From positions 247,844-311,843 of the forward strand of contig NZ_LQNF01000003.1 of NCBI RefSeq assembly GCF_001618145.1: a stretch of DNA of 64,000 nucleotides, given 5' to 3'. Positions within the stretch are counted from its first letter, which is position 1. Each line of letters starts with the position of its first letter. The translations under genes were made by a program, and so were the position numbers. This document shows, piece after piece, positions 53,245 through 60,875 of this stretch. The notes under the pieces were generated by a model. The model did no database searches and was not told the origin of the DNA. It saw nothing but the letters and a program-made list of their open reading frames with translations. This DNA is from Oceanobacillus damuensis (GTDB taxonomy: Bacteria > Bacillota > Bacilli > Bacillales > Amphibacillaceae).

Positions 53245-54078
53245 ATGAGTAATACGCTTAATGAAAAAAATGAACAGCTTGGTGGGATCCTATCTGACAT
53301 GGGTCGTGTTTTAGTAGCTTTCTCCGGCGGGGTGGACAGTTCATTCCTGCTAAAACGGGCACAGCAGGAATTAGGGGATAACGTGCTAGCGGTAGTTGTC
53401 GCTTCCGAACTTTTCCGTCAAGAAGAGTTTGATGGTGCTGTAAAACTTGCAGAAAGCATGGGTGTCCGTGTTCTGAAAACAGAAATGAAGGAATTGGAAA
53501 ATCCTGCAATTGCAGCAAATACACCAGACAGCTGGTACCACAGCAAAAAAATGCTTTACTCTCGTCTGAATGATATTGCAAAAGAAATGGATTATCCGTA
53601 TGTTTTAGATGGTATGATTATGGATGATATGGATGATTTCCGTCCGGGTCTGAAGGCCAGAACGGAAGAGGGCGCGCGCAGTATACTACAGGAAGCAGGG
53701 CTTTATAAACATGAAATTCGAGAACTTTCCAAACAGCTTGACGTACCAGTATGGAATAAACCCGCATCATGCAGCCTTGCATCGAGATTCCCTTATGGAA
53801 ATCAGATCAATCGGGAAAAAGTGAAGCAAGTAAACGAGGCGGAGCTATTCTTAATCAAACTTGGATTTGATATGGTCCGTGTACGCTATCATGAAAATGT
53901 TGCAAGAATTGAAGTTACAGAGGATAAGATTACAGACCTGCTGGCTAAACGTGAACAGGTACAAATGAAACTGATTTCCCTCGGTTTTGACTATGTTTCG
54001 GTTGACCTAAAAGGATATCGTACAGGAAGTATGAATGAAGTATTGCCAAAAGAGCAGATGGAAACAGAAATCGTTTAA
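53245..54078 (+). CDS. larE: ATP-dependent sacrificial sulfur transferase LarE
   Basis: A 277-residue PP-loop ATP pyrophosphatase. The PP-loop SGGVDSS is at residues 27-33, and LARE-specific blocks WYHSKKMLYSRLNDIA and LDGMIMDDMDDFRPGLKA are present. The Cys in NKPASCSLASR falls at residue 176, the position of the sacrificial Cys of Lactobacillus LarE. The enzyme donates sulfur in making the nickel-pincer cofactor of lactate racemase. No larA, larB or larC is visible nearby, so partners must be elsewhere or it has another role. Confidence 0.9.
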   Translation: MSNTLNEKNEQLGGILSDMGRVLVAFSGGVDSSFLLKRAQQELGDNVLAVVVASELFRQEEFDGAVKLAESMGVRVLKTEMKELENPAIAANTPDSWYHSKKMLYSRLNDIAKEMDYPYVLDGMIMDDMDDFRPGLKARTEEGARSILQEAGLYKHEIRELSKQLDVPVWNKPASCSLASRFPYGNQINREKVKQVNEAELFLIKLGFDMVRVRYHENVARIEVTEDKITDLLAKREQVQMKLISLGFDYVSVDLKGYRTGSMNEVLPKEQMETEIV

Positions 54079-54098
54079 CTGACAGGATAAAATAGAAA

Positions 54099-54146
54099 TG
54101 CCGTTCGAGCAGAGGGAAATATCCCTTGCTGTGAACGGCTTTTTTA
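54099..54146. terminator. Terminator between larE and the convergent gene
   Basis: GCCGTTC pairs with GAACGGC, with an inner AGAGGGA/TCCCTT stem, followed by T6 on the plus strand. It may serve both converging genes. Confidence 0.88.
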
Positions 54147-54163
54147 GATTTTCACTACTACAG

Positions 54164-55534
54164 TTACTTATTCATCTGTATCAAAAGCTGCTGATAGGCG
54201 GCTGCTTCTTCCTTATTCCCCAGTTGGTGATAAACTTTCGATAAATATGTAACAGGTTTTCGATCTTCTGGATGCATTTCCATTTCCCATTTAAAACAGT
54301 CAATTGACTTCTCCAATTGCTGGAATTGAACATAGAGCTCTCCAAGTGCAAATTGCTGATCGGGATCTTCCATCATTGCTGCCATTTTTAGAAGCTTCCG
54401 TTCAATAGGCAGATGATAACCCGCTGCTTGAAACGGATTGAGCCAAGTCAGGATAGAGTTAAGCTGGTAATCCTCCAAAAATGCGGATACAAAAGGTTTA
54501 ACCATTCTGTCCAATGTGTGGGCTTCATTATTGCAAAGTTCCAGTAATCGTTTGCCTGACCTGTCAAAGGCAGAGGATAAAACCTCTTTATCTGCTTTTT
54601 CAAAAGCCTGGATAGTTGTTTCGGTATGTTCCTGCTGGGGAGTGATGCTGGCATTCATCAGAAATTCAACGATTGCGTTTGCATTACCGGAGGACATGAT
54701 CACATTCATTAACTGTTCCTTAACCGCTTTGGTTTGTTTTAGTGATTGGAGAAAGAGGATCTGATCTTCCATCGAAAAATCGCTCAGTATTTGGAGAATG
54801 GCAGTAAGATTACTTTTGGAAAATTTATTGTTCAGTCTCATTGTTCGTATGGCAAGTTCATCGAGGGGACGATCTTGTTCGCTGTATAGTTGAATCAGCA
54901 AATCGAAGGCATCTTCCTGAGCTAACACATCAAAAGAGATCGCTTCAAAATTTATAGGGTCATTTTCATAAACATTTTTAATGTCTTCATATATCGTTTT
55001 ATACTTCTGGAGCTGCAGATCATTCATCATATCCTGCACAAATTTACTGTCACGGCCGCTGTTCAAGGACGTTTTTAATAGCTGATATGCAGTCAGATTC
55101 TGGCCGTTTCTACGAAAATCGTAAAAGGTGCGTTTAAATAACTTTTCAACGGATCCTGCTTTCGTAAATGAATCGAAATAGGAGATGATTAAAGCAGTTT
55201 CTATTTTAGGATAGGATTTTTGAATGGTTTTATAGAGCTGATTAATTGAAACACAGTGGAGAGAAGCTTGAGATTTAAGTAAATGTGTGGTTAACGGATG
55301 GGATCCGCTGAAGTGAATGCCATTTTTAAATGCTTGATGAACGTGGGAATTTAGTTTGATCTGATTTCTTTTAATGCCATTGATAAAATCGTTTTTATAG
55401 AAGATCAGGTAATAATGATTGGCATTTTTGTCAGATGCTTCAAGGACTTTGCTTTGTTTATAAAATACCAGCTGTTCGGCGGTGAGTGTAAGGTTCTTCT
55501 TATCTGAATGAATTTGGAATTGACAATTACTCAT
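54164..55534 (-). CDS. Large helical protein with C-terminal TPR-like repeats, unknown function
   Basis: A 456-residue protein I cannot name. The first 100 residues look like a small beta-rich domain (FQIHSDKKNLTLTAEQLVFYK, then YYLIFYKNDFINGI). The rest is alpha-helical, and the end (residues about 380-455) reads like tetratricopeptide repeats: FALGELYVQFQQLEKSIDCFKWEMEMHPEDRKPVTYLSKVYHQLG is the pattern seen in parts. The ATG at 55534 has a GAGGGGGGA site upstream; earlier in-frame starts lack one. It lies divergent to an acyl-CoA synthetase gene, with a shared 139-base control region. Confidence 0.72.
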   Translation of the reverse strand: MSNCQFQIHSDKKNLTLTAEQLVFYKQSKVLEASDKNANHYYLIFYKNDFINGIKRNQIKLNSHVHQAFKNGIHFSGSHPLTTHLLKSQASLHCVSINQLYKTIQKSYPKIETALIISYFDSFTKAGSVEKLFKRTFYDFRRNGQNLTAYQLLKTSLNSGRDSKFVQDMMNDLQLQKYKTIYEDIKNVYENDPINFEAISFDVLAQEDAFDLLIQLYSEQDRPLDELAIRTMRLNNKFSKSNLTAILQILSDFSMEDQILFLQSLKQTKAVKEQLMNVIMSSGNANAIVEFLMNASITPQQEHTETTIQAFEKADKEVLSSAFDRSGKRLLELCNNEAHTLDRMVKPFVSAFLEDYQLNSILTWLNPFQAAGYHLPIERKLLKMAAMMEDPDQQFALGELYVQFQQLEKSIDCFKWEMEMHPEDRKPVTYLSKVYHQLGNKEEAAAYQQLLIQMNK

Positions 55535-55620
55535 TATAAATCCCCCCTCGTATTTATCTTTATCATACCATATTAAAATGATACCAACGAATTTAAAATC
55601 GTTTATTAATTTATTATTAT

Positions 55621-55649
55621 CTGATACAATGATTAACAATTAGTATCAG
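55621..55649 (+). promoter_or_regulatory. Inverted repeat over a -10 box, candidate operator
   Basis: CTGATAC (55621-55627) and GTATCAG (55643-55649) are perfect seven-base inverted repeats. The first overlaps a TACAAT -10 box (55625-55630). A regulator bound here could block the acyl-CoA synthetase promoter. Confidence 0.42.
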
Positions 55650-55673
55650 GTACTAAACAGGAGGGTGATTTTA

Positions 55674-57254
55674 ATGAATAGAGAAGATTTAATTGCTCCA
55701 CAAAATTATAATATTGTGATGGAAATTGAAAAATATGCAAGAGATGTAAATTGCAAAGCAGTTATTTGGGAAGATGAAGCTGGAAACAGAAAAGAAATTA
55801 CATATGAAAATCTTGTAAAGAACGCTAATCAGATCGGTAATCTTTTTTACGAAAAGGGATTGAAGCGGGGAGACAAACTGTTAGTGATGATGCCCCGTAT
55901 CATTGAAACCTATGAAGTATATCTGGCCGCTTTAAAAACAGGAATTGTTATTATTCCAAGTTCCGAAATGTTCCGTACGAAGGATTTACAGTACCGGATT
56001 ACCCATGGTGAGGTTAATGGAGTTGTCAGCTACGCCGATTATGCGGATGAATTCAAGGGAGTCAAGGAGTATGATCGTTTAGTAAAATTTTCTGTTGGAA
56101 AGTCTCTCGATGGCTGGAATCTGCTTGATGATTTAAAAGAGACTGCATCAGATCAACTGGAAATGGTGTCCTCAACACGTGATGATATCGCATTTTTACC
56201 ATATACTTCGGGTACGACAGGTAATCCGAAAGCGGTTATGCACACACATGGCTGGGGGTATGCCCATATGCAGACCGCTCCAGAAAACTGGCTTAGTATC
56301 CGTGAGGGGGATACTGTCTGGGCAACTGCCGCCCCGGGTTGGCAAAAATGGGTATGGAGTCCGTTTCTTTCTGTACTTGGTTCAGGAGCTACAGGCTTTG
56401 TTTATAATGGGAAATTTGAACCGAAGAAGTATTTAAGCCTGCTGGAGCAAAATGATGTGAATGTATTCTGCTGTACCCCGACTGAATACCGTCTCATGGC
56501 AAAGCTAGATAATCTATCAGACTATCATTTACCTGAATTGCATAGTGCAGTATCTGCAGGAGAACCATTGAACCGTGAAGTTATTGACCAATTTGAGAAA
56601 TACTTTGATGTAACTGTCAGGGATGGTTACGGACAAACAGAAAATACACTTCTGCTTGGTTTCCTAAAAGGAATGAAGGTGAAGCCAGGCTCCATGGGTA
56701 AACCTACGCCAGGAAACAATGTCCAATTGATTGATGAGGACTGTAATCCGGTTGCGGTCGGTGAAGTCGGCGACATTGCGATTCCATTGGACACACCTGC
56801 ATTATTCAAAGCATATTACAAGGATCCTGAGCGAACGAAAAAATCGCAAAGAGGGAACTATTATATTACAGGTGATCAGGCATCACTGGATGAAGAAGGT
56901 TACTTCTGGTTTGAAGGAAGAAATGATGATATTATCGTTAGCTCTGGCTATACAATCGGGCCATTTGAAGTGGAGGATGCATTGGTGAAGCATCCCGCAG
57001 TAAAGGAATGTGCAGTTGTTGCCAGTCCTGACGAAATACGTGGAAATGTCGTAAAAGCATATATTGTACTTCAGGAAAATGCAGATGCCAGTAATCCGGC
57101 TCTTATTAAAGAATTGCAGAATCATGCAAAACAATTAACTGCACCCTATAAGTATCCTCGTAAAATTGAATTTATTGATGAGCTTCCGAAAACCTCATCA
57201 GGGAAAATTCGCCGGATTGAGTTAAGACAGCGTGAACAAGAACAAACCAAATAA
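55674..57254 (+). CDS. AMP-forming acyl-CoA/acetyl-CoA synthetase
   Basis: A 526-residue ANL-superfamily enzyme of the medium-chain acyl-CoA or acetyl-CoA synthetase type. It has the P-loop LPYTSGTTGNPKAVMHTH, the A5 motif DGYGQTE, TGDQASLDEEGYFWFEGRNDD at the hinge, and the C-terminal KTSSGKIRR with the catalytic Lys. The ATG at 55674 follows GGAGGGTG with proper spacing. It activates a short- or medium-chain acid. It is complete, unlike the broken synthetase of the second operon. Confidence 0.93.
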   Translation: MNREDLIAPQNYNIVMEIEKYARDVNCKAVIWEDEAGNRKEITYENLVKNANQIGNLFYEKGLKRGDKLLVMMPRIIETYEVYLAALKTGIVIIPSSEMFRTKDLQYRITHGEVNGVVSYADYADEFKGVKEYDRLVKFSVGKSLDGWNLLDDLKETASDQLEMVSSTRDDIAFLPYTSGTTGNPKAVMHTHGWGYAHMQTAPENWLSIREGDTVWATAAPGWQKWVWSPFLSVLGSGATGFVYNGKFEPKKYLSLLEQNDVNVFCCTPTEYRLMAKLDNLSDYHLPELHSAVSAGEPLNREVIDQFEKYFDVTVRDGYGQTENTLLLGFLKGMKVKPGSMGKPTPGNNVQLIDEDCNPVAVGEVGDIAIPLDTPALFKAYYKDPERTKKSQRGNYYITGDQASLDEEGYFWFEGRNDDIIVSSGYTIGPFEVEDALVKHPAVKECAVVASPDEIRGNVVKAYIVLQENADASNPALIKELQNHAKQLTAPYKYPRKIEFIDELPKTSSGKIRRIELRQREQEQTK

Positions 57255-57259
57255 GAAAG

Positions 57260-57300
57260 ACAAACAGGGCGAAGAGGGTCATTCTCTTCGTCCTGTTTGT
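57260..57300 (+). terminator. Hairpin after the acyl-CoA synthetase
   Basis: ACAAACAGGGCGAAGAG pairs with CTCTTCGTCCTGTTTGT over 17 positions with one G-U pair. A T tract is missing, so termination strength is uncertain. Confidence 0.6.
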
Positions 57301-57432
57301 TATGAAAATGGTGGTTATACAGTTCTGGAGATGAAGGGGGAGGAATTGCATATTAAAACCATGTGGTCATTTAGCCTGGAAATTAACGCCGAGGTATATT
57401 TTTTCGCGAATTTACCAATATTACCTTAATGA

Positions 57433-57795
57433 ATGAGGGTTTTCATTAATTTGATGAATGGGCTGATGAAGATGAGAAAACGAATGATGGCAATGAGTCT
57501 CTTATATGCATTTTTTGTGACAATGCAGCTGACAGAGTCAGAAGCGGCAGTTATGGATAAGGATATACAGGGAACGGCTGTTGAGCATAATTGGGTAGAA
57601 TATAGTACAGATATAAAAGAAATGGAAGTCGATACCCATGATATTACATATTGGAAAAATCTTATGAGGTATACTCGTACGTGTACAATCTCTCATGTAA
57701 TAAGAACAGTCGTATATTATTGTGATATTCATGATCATACAAAGTCTGAGACATTCCTTGACGATGTTATTCACAGCGAAAAGCATTCGCATTAA
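57433..57795 (+). CDS. Small secreted protein of unknown function
   Basis: A protein of up to 120 residues with a signal-peptide-like start: basic KMRKRMM, hydrophobic MSLLYAFFVTMQL, then SEAA as a possible cleavage site. The mature part is about 80 residues, with two Cys (in RTCTISH and YYCDIHDH) that could form a disulfide and a His-rich C-terminus. I do not recognise it. The start is unclear; several in-frame ATGs between 57433 and 57475 are possible and none has a good ribosome site. Confidence 0.6.
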   Translation: MRVFINLMNGLMKMRKRMMAMSLLYAFFVTMQLTESEAAVMDKDIQGTAVEHNWVEYSTDIKEMEVDTHDITYWKNLMRYTRTCTISHVIRTVVYYCDIHDHTKSETFLDDVIHSEKHSH

Positions 57796-57798
57796 ATA

Positions 57799-57882
57799 GA
57801 CATTCCAGTGCAAAAACCATGCACTCGGAATGTCCTTTGCTAGCGTAGAGTTCCTGAGCAGTCACGAACTTCCAGCGCTAGC
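57799..57882. repeat. Two hairpins between convergent genes
   Basis: GACATTCC-AGTGCA pairs with TGCACT-GGAATGTC (57799-57834) as a terminator-like hairpin. Directly after it, GCTAGCG (57839-57845) and CGCTAGC (57876-57882), with inner AGTTC/GAACT, form a second GC-rich imperfect hairpin. The second could be an interspersed palindromic element. Confidence 0.6.
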
Positions 57883-57939
57883 GGACTGCCTCTTTTGTCG
57901 GACGTGATCTAGGAGCTTACGCTTTTGTCTGTTAAAAAG

Positions 57940-59313
57940 TTATTTGACAAGTAGAGCATGTTGTTTTGCTGGATGATGGTCTGCAAGTTGATCCCCCTTA
58001 CCAAAAAGATTATCTCTAAACGAAGTTCCTTCATATTCCTTTCTGACGAGTCCTCTTTCCTGTAAAACTGGAACAACCAATTCAACAAAGTCCTCAAAAG
58101 TTCCAGGTGTAATGGCATATGCAACATTAAATCCGTCAATTCCAGCCTCGTCTACCCATTGCTCCATAATATCGGCAATTTGCTCTGGTGACCCAACAGC
58201 AGAAGCTCCCATTCCTCCAATGCCAATAGCATTTATGATATCTTCCACCGTGGCTGGTCTATCGGGTATCACTTTTGTGAAATTTTCAAGTGCTGATCGT
58301 ATTGAATCATTTTCAATATAGCTTATTTCCTGATAAGGTTCATAAGCTGATAAATCTATTCCGGTCCAACCCCCAAATAGAGCAAGTGCTCCTTCTGTAC
58401 TTATATATTTTTTATATTCGTCATACTTTTGTCTAGCTTCTTCTTCTGTTGGAGCTACAATCGGTATTAACATGGAAAGTATTTTCACTTCTTCAGCAGA
58501 TCTCCCGGTTTTCTCAATATCAGCCCGTATTTTTTTTACGGTCTCTTTAGCTGTTGCAATATTTGGTGCACCAATGAAAGCCAATTCTGCATTTTTGGCT
58601 GCAAATTCCCTACCTTTTGTTGAGGCCCCTGCCTGAAAAAGCACAGGTGTACGCTGCGGTGATGGTTCACTCAGATGTGCGCCAGGTACTTTAAAGTATT
58701 TTCCTTCATGGTTAATATTATGAACCATAGTCGGATCAGTATAGATTGCTTTTTCCTTGTCGATTTTAACAGAAGCTTCCTCCCAGCTGTTTTCCCATAG
58801 TTTATAGCAAACTTCCAAATACTCTTCTGCAATATCATACCGTTCATCATGGTTTATCTGATCGTCCAATCCCATATTAACTGCGGCACTTTTCAAATAG
58901 GATGTAACGATATTCCAGCCTAATCGACCTTTAGTTAAATGATCCAACGTACTTATTTTGCGGGCGAAAGTATATGGATGTTCATGGGTAACAGAGGCTG
59001 TAACACCAAAGCCAAGATGTCTCGTCACAGCAGCCATAAATGGCACAATTAAAAATGGATCATTAACTGGAGATTGTACGCCGTTACGTAAAGCGGCATC
59101 CCGCGAGCCCTGATATACATCATACGTCCCAAGCACATCTGCAATAAATATTGCATCAAACCTGCCCTTTTCCAGCGTTTTTGCGAGATCAGTCCAGTAT
59201 TCACTATCTTTATATCGATAGGATTCGTCATCAGGATGCGTCCAAAGCCCGGGAGCCTGGTGTCCAGGAGTATTCATATCAAATGCATTCAAATATATGC
59301 GTTTCTTTGCCAT
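57940..59313 (-). CDS. LLM-class flavin-dependent monooxygenase (NtaA/SnaA/DszA group)
   Basis: A 457-residue luciferase-like monooxygenase of the subgroup that includes nitrilotriacetate and dibenzothiophene-sulfone monooxygenases. It has N-terminal HQAPGLWTHP, LGFGVTASVTHEHPYTFARKISTLDHLTKGRLGWNIVTS and LFQAGASTKGREFAAKNAE. The ATG at 59313 has AAGGAGG nine bases upstream; an earlier ATG at 59322 abuts that site. It is 18 bases after an FMN reductase gene and sits under a SAM riboswitch, so it probably releases sulfur from an organosulfur compound when methionine-related sulfur is scarce. Confidence 0.92.
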   Translation of the reverse strand: MAKKRIYLNAFDMNTPGHQAPGLWTHPDDESYRYKDSEYWTDLAKTLEKGRFDAIFIADVLGTYDVYQGSRDAALRNGVQSPVNDPFLIVPFMAAVTRHLGFGVTASVTHEHPYTFARKISTLDHLTKGRLGWNIVTSYLKSAAVNMGLDDQINHDERYDIAEEYLEVCYKLWENSWEEASVKIDKEKAIYTDPTMVHNINHEGKYFKVPGAHLSEPSPQRTPVLFQAGASTKGREFAAKNAELAFIGAPNIATAKETVKKIRADIEKTGRSAEEVKILSMLIPIVAPTEEEARQKYDEYKKYISTEGALALFGGWTGIDLSAYEPYQEISYIENDSIRSALENFTKVIPDRPATVEDIINAIGIGGMGASAVGSPEQIADIMEQWVDEAGIDGFNVAYAITPGTFEDFVELVVPVLQERGLVRKEYEGTSFRDNLFGKGDQLADHHPAKQHALLVK

Positions 59314-59331
59314 ATTTTTCATCCTCCTTTT

Positions 59332-59889
59332 TTAACTTTGATAGGATATTGCAGCAGAAGTAACCGTATGATTAACCAATTGTATAAAGTAATCGAGCTG
59401 CTTTTTTGTTCGCTGAAGTACTTCCACATCAATAATTGGATTATCGTTTTGCTTATTGATTTGCTCGTCAAGAATGTAAATGCCTTTTAAATTATGTGCC
59501 TTTAACGTCGCCAGGACTGGTTTGAGTGTGTACTCCACAGCCAATAGATGTGAAGGGCTTCCACCTGTCATTAGAGGAAGTACAGGAGTATGTTTTAAAA
59601 CGTCCTGCGGGAGAATGTCGATTAATGCTTTCAATACTCCCGAGTAGGCCCCTTTATATACGGGGGACCCTACAATGACACCATCAGCTTCCTCAATAAG
59701 ACTTGCAATATGTTTTACTGCGGCACTTTTAAAATTCCCTGTGAACAAATCTTCGTAGGACACATCCTTAACAGATACATGTGTAACTAAAAAGTGCTCC
59801 TTTTTGAGCAACCCCCCCAAATATTTCAGGACCTGCTCGGATCGGGAAAATTCTGACGGACTTCCTGATATAATAACGATCGAACTCAT
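59332..59889 (-). CDS. NADPH-dependent FMN reductase (SsuE-like)
   Basis: A 185-residue flavodoxin-fold reductase. It has the N-terminal ISGSPSEFSRSEQVL phosphate-binding loop, GSPVYKGAYSGVLKALIDIL and MTGGSPSHLLAVE, as in SsuE. It supplies reduced FMN to the adjacent monooxygenase. The ATG at 59889 lies about ten bases after AAGGAG, while the in-frame ATG at 59898 would touch it. It is the first gene of the minus-strand SAM-riboswitch operon. Confidence 0.92.
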   Translation of the reverse strand: MSSIVIISGSPSEFSRSEQVLKYLGGLLKKEHFLVTHVSVKDVSYEDLFTGNFKSAAVKHIASLIEEADGVIVGSPVYKGAYSGVLKALIDILPQDVLKHTPVLPLMTGGSPSHLLAVEYTLKPVLATLKAHNLKGIYILDEQINKQNDNPIIDVEVLQRTKKQLDYFIQLVNHTVTSAAISYQS

Positions 59890-59942
59890 GGACACCATTC
59901 TCCTTTTGATATAAAATTATTTGACATATACAGAAAATACAG

Positions 59943-59982
59943 CAAAAAGCCCTCTTTTCCAGATAGCAAGAGAAAAGAGGGC
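59943..59982 (-). terminator. Expression-platform terminator of the minus-strand S-box
   Basis: On the minus strand GCCCTCTTTTC pairs with GAAAAGAGGGC, followed by T5. It lies between the aptamer and the FMN reductase start, the expected SAM-dependent terminator. Confidence 0.92.
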
Positions 59983-60000
59983 CTCATTTAAAGTATCAGC

Positions 60001-60104
60001 TCTTATCTCTCAAGAAAGAATCTCGCTGGATTTAGCACCTTTCTGACAATGTCAGAGGTTGCTGAAGCTTCACAGGGCCAGTTCCCTCAGCTTCTCTTGA
60101 TAAG
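60001..60104 (-). promoter_or_regulatory. SAM (S-box) riboswitch, minus strand
   Basis: Read on the minus strand, the S-box core is clear: CTTATCAAGAG, GAGGGAACTGGCCCTGTGAAG, CAGCAACCTC, AAGGTGCTAAATCCAGC and a closing GAGAGATAAG. High SAM should favour the downstream terminator and shut off the FMN reductase and monooxygenase. Confidence 0.95.
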
Positions 60105-60124
60105 AATGTTTGATTGTTGGATAT

Positions 60125-60153
60125 ATTCTAATATATTAATTCATATAAGTCAA
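60125..60153 (-). promoter_or_regulatory. Sigma-A promoter for the minus-strand S-box unit
   Basis: On the minus strand TTGACT, a 17-base spacer and TAGAAT stand about 20 bases upstream of the riboswitch. It is back-to-back with the plus-strand promoter, with 24 bases between the two -35 boxes. Confidence 0.8.
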
Positions 60154-60177
60154 CTGTGTTTTATAAGAATTATCTAA

Positions 60178-60206
60178 TTGACATTTCATAAATTTTATAC
60201 TATTAT
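60178..60206 (+). promoter_or_regulatory. Sigma-A promoter for the plus-strand S-box unit
   Basis: TTGACA, a 17-base spacer and TATTAT form a near-consensus promoter 35 bases before the plus-strand riboswitch. Confidence 0.82.
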
Positions 60207-60240
60207 TCAATAAATAATAAATAATAAATAGTTAATTTTA

Positions 60241-60347
60241 TCTTATCCTGAGAGGTGGAGGGAAGTGGCCCTGCGAAACCTCGGCAACAGGTTCTGTTGA
60301 GGAATACTGTGCCAATTCCATCAAGCAAAAGCTTGAAAGATAAGAGA
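60241..60347 (+). promoter_or_regulatory. SAM (S-box) riboswitch, plus strand
   Basis: The S-box core is complete: TCTTATCCTGAGAGG, GGAGGGAAGTGGCCCTGCGAA, CTCGGCAACAGG, TGTGCCAATTCC and closing GAAAGATAAGAGA. It differs in loops and variable stem from the divergent copy, so the two are not a recent duplication. Confidence 0.95.
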
Positions 60348-60363
60348 GAAGAATGGTCTGTAT

Positions 60364-60395
60364 AAAACTCTTTTCTTATCAGGAAAGAGTTTTTC
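60364..60395 (+). terminator. Expression-platform terminator of the plus-strand S-box
   Basis: AAACTCTTT pairs with AAAGAGTTT, followed by a T tract, 25 bases before the monooxygenase remnant. It is the SAM-dependent terminator. Confidence 0.88.
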
Positions 60396-60420
60396 ATGTT
60401 GAGGAAGAGGATGTGAGCTC

Positions 60421-60860
60421 ATGAAGTACGGATTTTGGCTGCCGATATTTGGTGGATGGTTAAGAAATGTTGAGGATGAAAATATGCCACCTACATATGG
60501 GTACGCAAAAAAGTAATTCAATCAGCAGAAAAATGGAGCTACGATACCACGTTAATTGCTGAGTTATATTTGAATGACATTATAGGAACGGATGCTGATT
60601 CAATAGAGGCTTGGTCAACCGCTGCGTTGTTGGCTGCCGTTACAGATTCGGTTACAGGACTACTCGGTTTCAAATCGGGGATACGTCCGAATCTTGTTGG
60701 TACACCAGAGCAAATTGCGAAAGGAATTTTGGAATTTGCAGATGTCGGTGTTGATCAGCTGCTATTGCAATGTTCTCCACAGCTTGAGGAATTGGAACGT
60801 TTCTCAAAGCAAGTCATGCCTAAAGTGGAAGAATTAAGAAAAACTGCAACAAACATTTAA
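60421..60860 (+). pseudogene. LLM-class monooxygenase remnant (frameshift plus internal deletion)
   Basis: The start MKYGFWLPIFGGWLRNVEDE is typical of an FMN-dependent sulfone/alkanesulfonate-type monooxygenase. It stops after 31 codons because an A-run at 60507-60512 is one base short. The next frame resumes at once with VIQSAEKWSYDTTLIAELYL and runs to 60860. After AALLAAVTD it jumps to the family's C-terminal IRPNLVGTPEQIAKGI, so about 200 residues are missing. The conserved pieces are well preserved, suggesting recent loss. The riboswitch and promoter in front are intact and now serve mainly the ATP-grasp gene behind it. Confidence 0.87.
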
Positions 60861-60875
60861 CAAGGAGTGGTATAT

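Noticed and set aside
57232..57429. Open frame overlapping the end of the acyl-CoA synthetase
   Set aside because: It runs through the terminator-like hairpin and has no start signal of its own.
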